Assembly: GCA_030549495.1 (NCBI GenBank)
Contig: JAUIRK010001002.1
Coordinates: 124,001 to 188,000, forward strand
DNA: 64,000 nt
Source of the DNA: Nectonema munidae
Taxonomy: Eukaryota; Nematomorpha; Nectonematoida; Nectonematidae
Direction: 5' to 3'
Shown here: positions 45,942-56,855 of the stretch, piece after piece
Position numbering within the stretch: position 1 is the stretch's first letter
How the letters are laid out: each line of letters opens with the position of its first letter
Program-made: the position numbers and the translations under genes
The notes under the pieces: generated by a model
Databases searched by the model: none
What the model was told of the DNA's origin: nothing
The model's input: only the letters and a program-made list of their open reading frames with translations

Positions 45942-46244
45942 AGAGGTAATTTAAATTTATTAAATTTTGATAAAAAAATAATTTTTTTTTTAATTTTTTA
46001 ATTATTAAATTACTGCAATATTGAAATTGAAAAATGTTTTTTATTGTATTAAATTTATTGTATTTTTTGTTGTATACTATTTATTAAAGGTACGGTACTA
46101 AAATTTTTTTTCACATTCATGTATACCCCCCCCCCCCCCCCCCCCCCCCCTGGGCTATTTTTTCCTAGCTTTGAACCCCCTCCCCCCCCCCCCCCTTGGG
46201 AAGAGATATGTTCACTCTTATACATGTTTTTTTGTGTTTGACAA
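45942..46244. other. AT-rich spacer with C homopolymers
   Basis: Contains C25 at 46126-46150 and a further C-rich stretch ending at 46195, with TGGGCTATTTTTTCCTAGC between. No gene. The homopolymers resemble those next to other transposon ends in this window. Confidence 0.5.
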
Positions 46245-47070
46245 AAAAAGAAGAAATATCATGATAAAATCAGTGCTATAAGATTGATACATGATCATTT
46301 TTATAAAGTTTTCTCGCTTTGGACGCTATATTCTGCCTTCACTATTGATGAACAACTTGTGTCATTTAGATGTAATATGAAAGTATACGATCCCAAAAAA
46401 GCAGGCCATTACGGCATCAAATTTTATCACCTGAATGACTCCAAATTTTTTTATTGCATGAAACCAGAAATCTATGTTAGTGGGTTTGTTAACTCTTCAT
46501 ACTTCTCAGCATTCAATGTGTCAAAACGACTGATTGAAAATAGTAATATTCCAAGTGGGTGTGGAATCTATACTGATCGTTTTTTCACCAGTTACGAGCT
46601 AGCAGCCTGGTGTTACACAAAAAAACTGTCCTTATGTGGAAAAGTCATGGCCAATAGAAGATTCGTTCCTCACTTATTCAGACCACCCTACCTGAAAGAG
46701 TTAAAATTATGCGAATGTGAAAGTAGAACGATATATACCAATATTTGTTCGTTGACTGCCTATATTCCAAGAAATCATACAACGACAATCTTCAAAGTAA
46801 TATATATTTTATCATCACAACACAGAAGTGCAAGAACAAGTAACATTGATTCGAAGCCTCAAAGTTTATTATCATAATGAATTTAAAGGAGGCGTTGATG
46901 TTCCTAATAAGATGTTAAAATCTTACAGGTCATATAAGCCAAACAGGCGATGGACACACGCGGTTTTCTGCAACTACCTTGATATGAGCGCACTAAATGC
47001 TTGGGTAATTGCTAAATTCAATTCTCCTGATGACTTAAGATCTTTGACTTCGAAATACCTTCTAATGTAA
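46245..47070 (+). pseudogene. piggyBac transposase, catalytic and C-terminal part (second lineage)
   Basis: 46284-46877 encodes FTIDEQLVSFRCNMKVYDPK, then KAGHYGIKFYHLNDSKFFY, CGIYTDRFFTSYELAAWCYT and LCGKVMANRRFVPHL. A frameshift near 46830 leads to 46828-47070 with YYHNEFKGGVDVPNKMLKSY, then PNRRWTHAVFCNYLDMSAL and NAWVI. These are the IDEQ, TDRFF, KGGVD and RRW...YLD...NAW motifs of piggyBac. The N-terminal third is absent and the sequence is clearly not the other half of 44077-45085, because both share the IDEQ region. No TIRs recognised. Confidence 0.8.
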
Positions 47071-47393
47071 AAAGTTTGTTGTCGTTCTATGGTTTTTGAA
47101 TCTTCTTCTCCTTTAATATCCTATGCATCCTCATACATAATATTATATGTACTTTTTTCCTTATGTACATCATACTCAGGGGCGCACATCCTCAAAATTA
47201 TTGGGGGCGAAATTCTTTTTTGCAATTTTCAAAATTAGTGGTCTGGAAATACCACGGGAGACCAAATATTCAAGAAATCGTTTAAAATAGAGTGTATTCA
47301 GGGCATACCTAAATTTATAAGACTACTTTATATTTTTTTTTACAAATTTGGTGAATTTAAATACTATACTTCCAGCGAAAATATTTTAATTAA

Positions 47394-47963
47394 ATATTTT
47401 CCCCCAATTAAAAAGTAGGAACCCCCAGTAAAAATGCAACTGAAAAAGATGCCCCAATTTAAAATTAGGAAAATTGCCCCAACACAAAAAATTTCAAAAA
47501 ATTATTAGTTAAAATTAAAAAAAAATTTTTTTTAAAAAGATATGTTAAATAAAGATTTTTTGTAAAAAAAAAACAAAAAGTTAACTTTTAATCTAAAACA
47601 TTTAAAATTTAATAAAGTAAACTAAAAAACTCAGCATAGGAAAAAATTTTAAATACAAAAAAAAAATTTATAAAACAGCAAATATTTTTGGACTTTGTGT
47701 GTATCAGAACACTTTCTAAATATAATTTGTGTTTTAACTGATTTTAAGAACACATTCCTACAAATCTGCACCTTTGCTATAGTTTTCAAGAACTTTATAA
47801 AAAAAACCCTATAGATTAAGAAATTTTAGAAATTTAGCCTTTCGTGGTACCAAATAAAATATTTATATAATTAAAAAAAAATCATGAAAATCAAAAATTA
47901 GGGGGCATTTTTTCCTACTTTTTAATTGGGGCATTTTTTCTGGGGCATTTTTACATACAACCA
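47394..47963. mobile_element. MITE with CCCAATTAAAAAGTAGG termini
   Basis: Present in copy 2 and absent from the same point of copy 1 (TTTTAATTAAGTGTGC at about 9661). CCCCCAATTAAAAAGTAGGA near the left edge recurs reversed as TCCTACTTTTTAATTGGGG near the right edge. Both subterminal regions carry repeated ATGCCCC/GGGGCAT words. The exact ends and target duplication are uncertain. No coding capacity. Confidence 0.6.
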
Positions 47964-48506
47964 TCGAATATACACTAGTTTAAAAAAATCTAAAATTGTT
48001 AGGGGGTGGAATAGGCTTTTCATTTGAAAAATGAAGTAGTCTACCAGGCACATTACAGGAATTGATGAAAAGATATTTGATTCATAGAGAAAACAAATAA
48101 CTGAAGGTTGGATAGTTTTATATGAGTGAATGTAATCTAAAGGCAAAGAGTCTACTAGACACCCTGCGATGTTTATATGAAAAAATGTGATTGATTCAGG
48201 GGCAAGGGTATAAAATGAAGTTATAATTGTGCAAACAAAAATAAAACAAACAATTAAGATCGCATTATTTGATTTTACTCAGCATCATTCAAAAATAGTT
48301 TAAAAGCTAAATTGATACAAGCTACAAAAATCTACAAAAAGTAAAATAACTTTTAACATTTTGCAATGATTTACCTTTTATAATAACTTTTAAGGAAAAA
48401 AAGTCTATCAAAAAAGTTATAGAGCTACAAAAAAACTAAAAAAATTTTAGAACATAACTTAAGTTTTTTGAAAACTAATTTGACGTATCCCCTACAGCAT
48501 ACTCTA

Positions 48507-48655
48507 TGAGTGGCATGGCAGGTTGGTTGAAATGATGGACATAGCACGGAAGCCTCTGGATTCGATTCCTCATCGATACGAATTTGTTCATAGTTTGACA
48601 TAAGCGGTACATCAGTGGCTGGTCAATGAAAATACACCCGCTGCACCTTACCTTT
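48507..48655 (+). repeat. tRNA-derived SINE (copy in hAT copy 2)
   Basis: Counterpart of 10198-10345, with A-box-like TGGCAGGTTGGT and B box GGATTCGATTCC, differing by a few substitutions. Confidence 0.65.
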
Positions 48656-48889
48656 TACTCAAAATTGAAAAATTTGCTACATAATTAACATAAGAGAGAA
48701 AGGAAACAAAATAAACGAATAAAGCAATTTTCACTATTTTAAAATGGAACCGTCTGTTCTTAAAATAATTTTAAAATAATAGGAGGCATAAAGAATTATA
48801 GTTTATTTGATATTTTCAAGTTTTTATAAGCGGCAAAAGCCAACGTTTAAGTAGCTAACATTTATAATTAAAAAATTATTTAATCTAAC

Positions 48890-49310
48890 GGTCGATAGAC
48901 ATTTCGCCCCAAAAACAATTTGCCCCCTGGACAAATTGTCTCATAGGCTATTTGTTTCATCCATCTTTGCTTATTAAATGTGTAAAATTATTAAAAAATT
49001 TTATATTCTTGTTTATTTTATCTCTATTAAATTATTTCAAATTAATCATTTTATCTCTAAATTTTTTAAAATTGTCCATGAGACAAAATGTCTTATGAAA
49101 ATAACGGGGCGAATTGTCCATGAAACAAAATGACTTTGAAAATAATGGGGCGAATTGTCCATGGGACGAACTGTCTTATGAAAATAATGGGGCGAATTGT
49201 CCATGGGGCGAATTGTCCATGGGACGAATTGTCTTATGAAAATAATGGGGCGAATTTATCCATAGGACGAACTGTCTTATGAAAATAATGGGGCGAAATG
49301 TACGAGGACC
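48890..49310. mobile_element. GCCCC-array MITE, copy B' (in hAT copy 2)
   Basis: Orthologous to 10582-10948, with the same ends (GGTCGATAGACATTTCGCCCC and its partner) and the same flanks AATCTAAC / AAACTAAC. Its array of about 42 bp units is longer than in copy 1, so unit number has changed since the two hAT copies separated. Confidence 0.75.
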
Positions 49311-49771
49311 AAACTAACATAAATCAAAGTATACGAGAAAAGAAAATCATTGCGTTTTTTTTGAATATTTGTCTACAAATAAAATTCTGACAGCTGTCAT
49401 AAATAGATCAAGCACATTTAAAACAACTGAAACATTTAATTTCGATATTATATTTTTATTATAATAATCAACAAATTTTCTTAAAAAAAGTGATTTGATT
49501 ATGTACAGTGTTACTTATAAAATTTAACAATCGAACATTATAAAAATATCTCTGCTCAAATATTAAGCAAATAGAGTATCCTTGCTTTTAAACTGAATAG
49601 ATAGTCAAAATATTCATTTTCAAATATTACAAAATGTAACAAACGTAGTGATAAAGATTATGACTTTTGTTGAAAATAATTCTTAGCGCGAGTCTAACAA
49701 TATTCATTGATATAAAATTGTAACGATTGAAAACTATTTTAATTTAACTCTAAATGCAAATTAGACAGAAG

Positions 49772-49967
49772 CAGTGGTGTAGCCAAAAAAGTTGATAAAA
49801 GGGTCACAATTTAAAAACAAAAAACTTGCGCAACATTTTTTATACTTTTTTGATCCTTTTATTGGAGAAATTTTCAAAAACTGATATCGCATAAGTTGCA
49901 TGGGGCACCATGCGGTACATAGGAGTGTGGGCACGGCCCCTCATGCCCCAGCCTAGCTACGTCACTG
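49772..49967. mobile_element. Small hAT MITE (in hAT copy 2)
   Basis: Same position and flanks (GACAGAAG / GAGAGAAG) as 11452-11657; TIRs CAGTGGTGTAGCCA and, reversed, CAGTGACGTAGCTAGG. It lacks the long G run of the other copy. Confidence 0.8.
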
Positions 49968-50399
49968 GAGAGAAGAGAACTGAATGAGATAGGAAGGCTT
50001 AAAAAGAGAAGAGGGCTTGAATGAAAGAAGAGAGCTTGAATGAGCTTGAGTGAATGATTGAGTTTTAGCAGAGAAAGCGGAAGAGAAAAACAGAGGAGAG
50101 AGAAAGAGAAATAGAATCACTGTGACAGAAGATGAGAAAATCTAGTGGATCATCAACATGTGTTTGCTCTGTGACCTGTGTGCATATTGAAGCAATGGAT
50201 TATTATTATATAGCTCTCATGCATCGTCTGTAAAATATGTTCGATAGGAATTTCAGAGCAGCTTGGCATGATGTTTGATTGATTCGAAAGTCTGCATTCC
50301 TTCTATGCGATCATCATACATCCCCCCTCTCGCCCCCCGGATGTGCGCCCCTGTTTGAATCACTTTTTTTCATATAATTCCGATTGTTCTCTCCTTTGC

Positions 50400-52178
50400 A
50401 CTGTTCAAGGGGACTCCACTTTTATTCCAATAAGTTCTGAAGAACTGAATCTTTGTTTGAAAAATATACCTCCGAAATCAAGCCCGCTTTGATAAAATCA
50501 CTTTCAAAACTATCAAACGATTAATGCCCTTCGTTGAACCTTACATGTTGACCGTATTTAATTCGATTCTGTCATTTAAGTGCTTTCCAAAAATTTTTAA
50601 GAATGGAGAAGTTGTACTGATCCCTAAAAATAAGTGCGCTATTAACGATATTGAAAATTTTAGGCCTATAACTCTTCTGCCTTGTTTAGGAAAGTTATGT
50701 GAGAAAACAATCAGGCTTCGTATGCTGAATCATATTGACCAATCTCATTGTATCAATGAAAATCAATTTGCATATGTTTATCATAGATCCTCAGAGATTG
50801 CAGTCGACAGATTTGTTTCTTATATTTATGCCTGTTTCAAAGATCGTGTATGTTTTACATCCTTTTTTATAGAATTTAAAGGTGCCTTCAATTCAGCGTG
50901 TCACCAATGTATCATCAGAAATATGTTTAGGATGAAGTTTCCTCTATATTTGATCGAGTTCATCAAATAGTATTTGTCAGAACGTGTTATTTTCCTTAGA
51001 GGTTACACCAACGTTTTTAAGAAATTGAATTGCTTAACGCATCTGGGAGGATGTCTCTCAGATATTCTCTCCATAATTTTGATTGATCCATTATTAGAAT
51101 TTTTGAGTAACTCAGCTTGTTTTTACCAAGATTTTTCCGATGACCTTGTAATTGGAGTTCGTGGCAATACCCCCACCGATAATCTAGTTAAACTGGACAT
51201 TCTCTTAACTAAAACCAAACAGTTTGCCGACTTGCTAAATTTGAAACTTAACTTAAATAAGTGTGCTCTCATGAACTTTAGTAAGAAGAAATCTAAATGC
51301 CCAGATTTGCTGTTCAATGATTTCAAGTTTTTCCCCTGCAATTCTGTTAAGTATCTGGGAATTCACTTAACACCTAAGTTGAATTGGAGCTTAAATTTTG
51401 AATTGAAGCATTCTAAGTGCTACTCTCTTTTTTCTAGAGTAAAAAGCATTGTGGGTTTTCAATGGCCAAATCATTTCATCTTTTATAGGAAACTTCTCTT
51501 TAGTGTAATTCTTCCTTCTTTCACTTACGGTATCACATCCTGGGGTATGATTTTCAAGTATAAAAAATATCTGAACATCTTCAGTGTACTATTTTACTCT
51601 ATATTAAGAAAAGCTCTAAAATGTCAAATATCTACCCCCAAAACTCTTATTCCTGTGGCTTCCTCTTTAGTTCCAATTGATTTATAACTTGAAAAGCTTA
51701 TTCTTTCTAAGAAAATCTCGTTCATCTCTAAAAATCAACATTATGAATCTTTTGGATTAAGCTTCTTTCTCAATATCCACTTCTCCAATTACGACCTCTT
51801 TCAACATCTATTCCGAAAATACTTTGGACGTTATTTCTCCCACTGCTTTAAAATTCAACCTCCTCCACGATCATACAATCTTTCCATTGTAAATTTCCAA
51901 CAAAAATCACAATCTGTTCTTCTAAAGCCCAAGCGCTTAAATTATGCCAAAATATCTCTTGCTCATCCAAATTCCACTCATATTCACTGACGGTTCTTAT
52001 GATAACGCTTCGTCCAACGCAGCATCCTCTTCGCAGTATTTTTAGACGATCTAAGCAAACCATCATACTCTCATTCATTTAGTATATGTGCTTATGCTTC
52101 TTCTTTTTCTCCAGAATCCGCCGCTTTGATATCCGCGTTACAGTATTTATCTAGTAATAAAAGGTTTTTTCACAATTA
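50400..52178 (+). pseudogene. RNase H-bearing LINE, reverse transcriptase part
   Basis: Blocks: EELNLCLKNIPPKSSP-like start at about 50440; 50524-50970 with GEVVLIPKNKCAINDIENF, RPITLLPCLGKLCEKT and FIEFKGAFNSACH; a stop at 50968-50970; 50974-51687 with LTHLGGCLSDILSIILI, DFSDDLVIGVRGN (in place of FADD), LNLNKCALMNFSKKK, KYLGIHLTPKLNW and PSFTYGITSWG. Around 51985-52170 the RNase H domain begins (PESAALISALQYLSSN) and is cut at 52178 by the Tigger insertion. No endonuclease is visible. The architecture fits the R1/LOA/I group of LINEs. It has several stops and frameshifts, and the FADD motif is altered to FSDD. Confidence 0.8.
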
Positions 52179-54469
52179 CAGTAAAACCTGTCTACAGCGA
52201 CTTGACTTTGCTGCTAAAAAAAGTCGCTGTAGACAGTGGGTCGTTAGAGAGAGGTTCAAAAATAGATAGGCTATATTTTAATTAAAGAAAAATAATACAA
52301 AGAGGTAAAAACATGACTTTATTTATAAAAATTAATGTTTTTTTAGAAATGTTTCAAGATTCGTCTGTTTCAAATTAGACATTTGATGATTTTCAACACA
52401 ATCAAGTGCACTTTTTTGCTAAGTTGAAAAGAGTCTTGGACTTTATTTGTAGTGCAAACCTTTCTAAAGATTTAACACTACAAATTACTTCTGATGTTTT
52501 AATTTTTATTTCAACATCTTCTGATTCATCTTCTTTTATTTTCGCTTGATGTATCTATATCCAAGATACACTCTTCTTTGTCAGCACATGTTTCCAAATT
52601 CTCATCAAAATTGGCATAGTCATCCCAACTTATTTTTTGAAGAAGAACAAAGCAGTTTGATGGAAGGGTAAATGAGTTTTCTGAAACGATTGTGCCTCCT
52701 TCTGTTATATCAAAATCACACTTTTAAAGCAGTTTATAATTGTAGAAGGCTCAACTAAACTCCAGGCTTTTTTAATCTTTATTTTATTTTCTTAATAACT
52801 TCTTGAGGATTATGATCAATTTCAATTTTTGAAATAACTTCTTTCAAAAACTCTTTTCTATAGAAATGCTTGAAGTTTTTTATAACACCCATGTCCAAAG
52901 GTTGGGTGATGGATATCGTGTTGGGAGGTATAAAAACAACTTTGATATTAGAAAGTGTGATGTTTGTATGTGAAGGTACATTATCAACCATCAGTATTTG
53001 ATCATTTTATTATTTAGTCTTTGTATCCATGTAAAAAAATTTGACCCGTCATCCATGCCTTCTTATTAGCAAAATATTGCACTCCTAATGTGGTAAGACA
53101 TGTATTTTTGAGGCAACGGGGGTTTTGATTGAATCCAATTATTAGAGGCGACAGTTTTTCTCCCAAGGCATTACAACATAAAAGTATAGTTAGCCTTAGT
53201 TTGGATTTTTTCATATTTTTACAAATATCGTTTTTCAAAACCATTGATTTTGATGGCAAAACTTTATAAAATAATCCAGTTTCGTCAGCGTTAAAAATAT
53301 TTTCCATGGTGTATCCATAACAAATTGACTTTATCCTAGCAAACCAATAATTAACAACATCTTGATTCACGAAAAACGACTCTCCGTGTAGATTTGGAAG
53401 TCGTATAGAATTTCTTTTAAGAAAACACTCTAGCTTTAAAATTGACATCACCAACTTCTCCTGCAATCTGTATAGCCTTCTCTCGAATTATCACACCAGA
53501 AATAGGAATATTTTTTGCTCTCATTACACAAAACCACTCGTAAATTGAAGTATTAACTTTTTCATGAGATAATCTAACTGTTAATGTTTTACATTTTGAA
53601 TTGATACCTGTATTCCACATTTGTTTAATTTTTTCATTTTGGATAATATTTTGAATCTGTGTCTTTCCAACATGATAAGCTTCAGCTAGCTTATAACATG
53701 GAATACCACTTTCATTTTTATCGATAACTTCGATTTTTGCTTGATGTTAAGGTAACAGCGTTTTACTTTTTTTGCCTTTAAAAAATAAACAAGATGTGCA
53801 TTTTCTCTATTCTCAAACAAATAGGAAAAAGTCGCTTTTTAAATTTAAAAAATCTCTCAAATTTTACTAATAAAATTCTTAAAAAAATGATATTTATTTA
53901 ATAAGGTTTAAATCTTTAAGAGATTTTACTTGATTAAAATTATAGAATAACTATTACAATGAATTTATAGCCCTATAAATTTTGTAATAAAAAAAAGGTG
54001 TGACTAGTCAAATTAACACCCCACGGTACCTTTACCTAGAAAGCCTTACATGAAAAAAATTTTTAAAACAAAATATAAAAAAAAAAATTTTTAAAACAAA
54101 ATATAAAAAAATAATTATACAGTTGAAGTAATTTGAAAAATAAAGATAAAATAATTAATAAATATAAAAAAATTAAATAATAGTTTTTAAGTTTTTATTT
54201 AAAGTTAAAAATATTTTTAATAGATAAAATTTGAAAAACGACTTGTAGCCATTTAAAAACTTTGGTAAAATAAAATGGTTTTTTGAAAAAGTATAAGAGG
54301 TAAATAATACCAAAAAACGTTAAATAAGGTCGCATGTCGCATAACACAGGGTCGTATAATAAAGGTAAAAAATCTATTCATAGTCTAATAAACAAACTTT
54401 TGAAAAAATTTAGGTCTCTGTTAACAGAGAGTCGTATATTAAAGGTATCGCTGTATACAGATTTTACTG
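52179..54469 (-). mobile_element. Tigger (pogo) transposon inserted in the LINE
   Basis: TIRs CAGTAAAACCTGTCTACAGC (52179) and, reversed, CAGTAAAATCTGTATACAGC (ending 54469), flanked by TA on both sides as expected for Tc1/mariner-pogo elements. The GTCG-repeats next to both ends (AGTCGCTGTAGACAG, GGGTCGTATAATAAAG) are typical Tigger subterminal motifs. It lies in the RNase H domain of the LINE, so it is younger than that LINE. The non-coding stretches 52210-52760 and 53760-54440 hold no other gene. Confidence 0.9.
52779..53720 (-). pseudogene. Tigger transposase (TIGD-like), frameshifted
   Basis: Minus strand. 53620-53417: CENP-B-type DNA-binding segment (TLTVRLSHEKVNTSIYEWF, ISGVIIREKAIQIAGEVG). 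53466-53014: ENIFNADETGLFYKVLPSKS with the first catalytic Asp, then LTILLCCNALGEKLSPLIIG, then NQNPRCLKN and the region before LLVDN. 52991-52779: MVDNVPSHTNITLSNIKVVF, PPNTISITQPLDMGVIKNFK with the second Asp and the Q-P-D/M.G motif. One shift lies near 53430 and a stop near 53000. This is the usual pogo DDE domain, but not intact. Confidence 0.85.
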
Positions 54470-54471
54470 TA

Positions 54472-55500
54472 CACAATTATATATATTCTCTCCGATTCAC
54501 TGTCACTAATCAAATCAATAAAACATAAATCACTGAACTTTTCAATTGCTGAAATCTTCCATCTCTATTTAGACCTAATTGATTACTTTCCATCCGATTA
54601 ATTTGGTGCCCAAGTCATAGTGGAATTTTCGGTAATGAATTTGTAGATAAGCTTGCTAAATTAGCTCTAAATACACCAGGCAGTACCCATCTCTTATCTA
54701 CTAAATCCTTGAAAAACTATATTCGATCATAAGTTGAAAAGTTCTGGGTTCAAGAGTGGGAAATGAGCAAAACTTATAAGTATCCTTTTATCGATTTGAT
54801 AAGCTTTAAGCATGAGTTGAAAAAACACAAAGTCATTGCAATTCCACCAGTAGTATTAACCCATTTAAGACCAAGCAAACAGACGATATCTAAAAAAAAC
54901 GCAGACGATTTATATTCAAAGTTATTGAAAAAAGCAGACGAAGGTGAAATTACTTATGTTCCAAAATAGGAACATTGGTCGTAAATGGGTTAAAATGGCT
55001 TTCTGGTAATTGCAGATGCAAAAAGTTTCTGCACCTAATAGGTAAATCCGAAGATGCTATATGCCGCTTTTGCAACGACTTTGAAACTCCCGAACACCTT
55101 TTGTTTCTTTGTTCAACAACTTCTATTTTAACAGACAGATTCAATGTCTCTCTCATCAAAAAAGACGTTTTCCCTTTAACTTCACTACCAGAAATTTTTC
55201 ATAGACTCCATTTGATAACTCGATTTGCATCATTACTTAAGTCAATAGAACTAATTTTGACGTATAATCCACCTTAGTTTATCAATTTTGCTTCTCACCT
55301 AAGCATGTCCCTTCCTTACATTCTTATGTTTCTACCTCTATCTTTCCTTTTCTTATATTCTTTACTTTCTTTACCCTTTTATCGTGATAACGACGTTACC
55401 CATTCTGTTTCAACACTTTAATACTTTTAAGCTAATTGCCAGCTTTTAGAACTTCAAGTCTACAAGCTGCGTCAACTACAACAAACAAACAAACAAAAAA
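54472..55500 (+). pseudogene. LINE 3' part: RNase H end, Cys-His motif, tail
   Basis: Continuation of the LINE at 50400-52178. RNase H resumes with SVTNQINKT (about 54500) and WCPSHSGIFGNEFVDKLAKL (about 54600-54660). A 130 bp MITE interrupts at 54860-54989. 54990-55277 then reads LSGNCRCKKFLHLIGKSEDA, ICRFCNDFETPEHLLFLC, the C-x2-C-H-C knuckle usual in this LINE group. The 3' end is a (CAAA)n-like tail near 55480. Stops occur in the RNase H part. Confidence 0.8.
54860..54989. mobile_element. 130 bp piggyBac MITE
   Basis: TTAA on both sides (54856-54859, 54990-54993) and 14 bp ends CCCATTTAAGACCA and, reversed, CCCATTTACGACCA. It sits in the C-terminal coding part of the LINE; removing it restores VVLKWLSG across the site. 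No internal gene; the short open frame ending at 54969 is a by-product. Confidence 0.88.
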
Positions 55501-55696
55501 AACAAAAATTTAGTTAGAATTTTTTTGCTCTAATCTATAATGGCGGCTAGGAAAAGAATATTGTAAGAAATTAGGAAAACTTCATAAATCCCTTAAAAAT
55601 TAATTAGCTCTAATTTTATATATTAAGTTGATTTTAAAACACATTTTTGCTATTTAAATATTTAATTTATATCCTTTAATTTTTATAATTTCTTAT
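55501..55696. other. AT-rich spacer
   Basis: Short stretch with no recognisable feature, ending in CATATTAT (55697-55704), the target site of the next MITE. Confidence 0.4.
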
Positions 55697-55704
55697 CATA
55701 TTAT

Positions 55705-56641
55705 AAGGTGACCAACTTTTATCTAAGAAAAAGGAGGACAAAAATATGAAATTTTTAGAGCTTATTTTTTTGCTCTCACGTTGAAATTTTGAAATAAACC
55801 TGAGGTGTTCGTTTCCTAAATTTTTTTCTGGCTAAGAGTACACAAGGTCAGCCCTAGTGTTCGCGGGGCCCTATTCAAAATGGATTACGCGGGGCCTAGT
55901 GTGGGTAGGAAAAAAGATTAAAAGTGAGAAATAAGATTTTGAAAAAAAGAAAAGGGATTTGTTATTACTTTTTCATTAACAAAATGACGATCAAAGAAAC
56001 TTTACTTTGCGAACCTTGCATTTAGTGAAATCATACAATATATCATCAAAATGAAGAATGAGAATCGCGGGGCCCACTGCAGCCGCATAGGTTGCAGTGG
56101 CCTAAGGCCGGCCCTGCACATACAACTTGATAAATTATTATAAACTTGCAGATAAATATTATTAAGTGGTTTCAAATTAAATATAAATATAATGTCATTT
56201 ATTAAAAAATAAATAAAGAGATTTTTTTGTCAATCTATCGTTTTCTGATAAAATGTCTGCAACCTCAATCAACTCACGCATTGGTACCAGGACAGCACAA
56301 AATAAATTGAACAATTTTCAACAAGTTTTCGAATTTAATATGATGTTTTTTGAAATGATCAAATATTTCTATCCATCTTTTATCAATTTCATAGCGTTAA
56401 CTTTCCCATTGGCGAAGCTTATAAGATTAGATTTATGTACATATGCTCGGATGTGTTCATGGAAACGATGAGTAAACATTGTTCATGAACCACATCGTTT
56501 CTAATTGTGATAAAATTTCGTGACATGTCAATATGTGCATATGTGATTAAATATACTAAAAATTTCAATAAGTGAATATATAGTTATATTATGCATGAAA
56601 TTTCGATAGTGATAAATCTATCACTATCGTTTGGTCACCTT
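55705..56641. mobile_element. MITE with AAGGTGACCAAC ends
   Basis: Ends AAGGTGACCAAC (55705) and, reversed, AAGGTGACCAAACG (56641). Flanks CATATTAT and AATATTAT form an 8 bp duplication with one mismatch. It contains the smaller MITE at 55843-56116. The 72-codon frame at 56253-56471 shows no similarity I know. Probably hAT-derived because of the duplication length. Confidence 0.7.
55843..56116. mobile_element. hAT MITE with CAGGGCCGGCC-type ends
   Basis: Ends CAAGGTCAGCCCTAGTG and, reversed, CAGGGCCGGCCTTAGGCC, a well-known hAT-MITE terminus. CGCGGGGCC occurs near both ends. The 8 bp flanks AGAGTACA / CACATACA match at only four positions, so the target duplication is not proven. Confidence 0.6.
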
Positions 56642-56666
56642 AATATTATATATATTTTATTTTTAT

Positions 56667-56855
56667 ATGGCTTCTATTGATAAACTAAACGATCTTTTAG
56701 ATAGAATTGATAATTCTACCAAGAAAGATATTAAGTTTTGTTTATCTAGAATAATTGATGAGTATGATTCAAGCGAGTGTATTGATGCTAAACTTTCTTT
56801 TGAAAAAATTCAATCTGAAATGAAAAATCTATTATATACAATCCTAATCGGTTAG
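56667..56855 (+). CDS. Small ORF of unknown nature
   Basis: ATG at 56667 opens a 62-codon frame (IDKLNDLLDRIDNSTKKDI, SRIIDEYDSSECIDAKLSF) with a helical, charged composition. Coding-like fragments seem to continue downstream in other frames to about 57380 (for example NNKNNFVVFTMDLIIRNLIN at about 57280), as if a longer protein had decayed. It might be the first ORF of a retroelement or an orphan gene. No domain recognised. Confidence 0.25.
   Translation: MASIDKLNDLLDRIDNSTKKDIKFCLSRIIDEYDSSECIDAKLSFEKIQSEMKNLLYTILIG

Larger units (their letters stand above)
47177..50353. mobile_element. Non-autonomous hAT element, copy 2
   Basis: Starts CAGGGGCGCACATCC and ends GGATGTGCGCCCCTG, perfect inverted termini. 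Long stretches match copy 1 almost base for base (for example 47964-50165 against 9680-11850). The 8 bp flanks differ (ATCATACT left, TTTGAATC right), so the element is either chimeric or its surroundings were rearranged. After about 50165 the right end departs from copy 1 and instead matches the inverted left end of copy 3. It contains an insertion of its own at 47394-47963 and shares the SINE, MITE B and small hAT MITE with copy 1, but lacks MITE A. Confidence 0.8.

Noticed and set aside
46245-47070. Joining this to 44077-45085 as one piggyBac gene
   Set aside because: Both pieces contain the IDEQ and TDNFF/TDRFF regions, so they are two different transposases, not halves of one.
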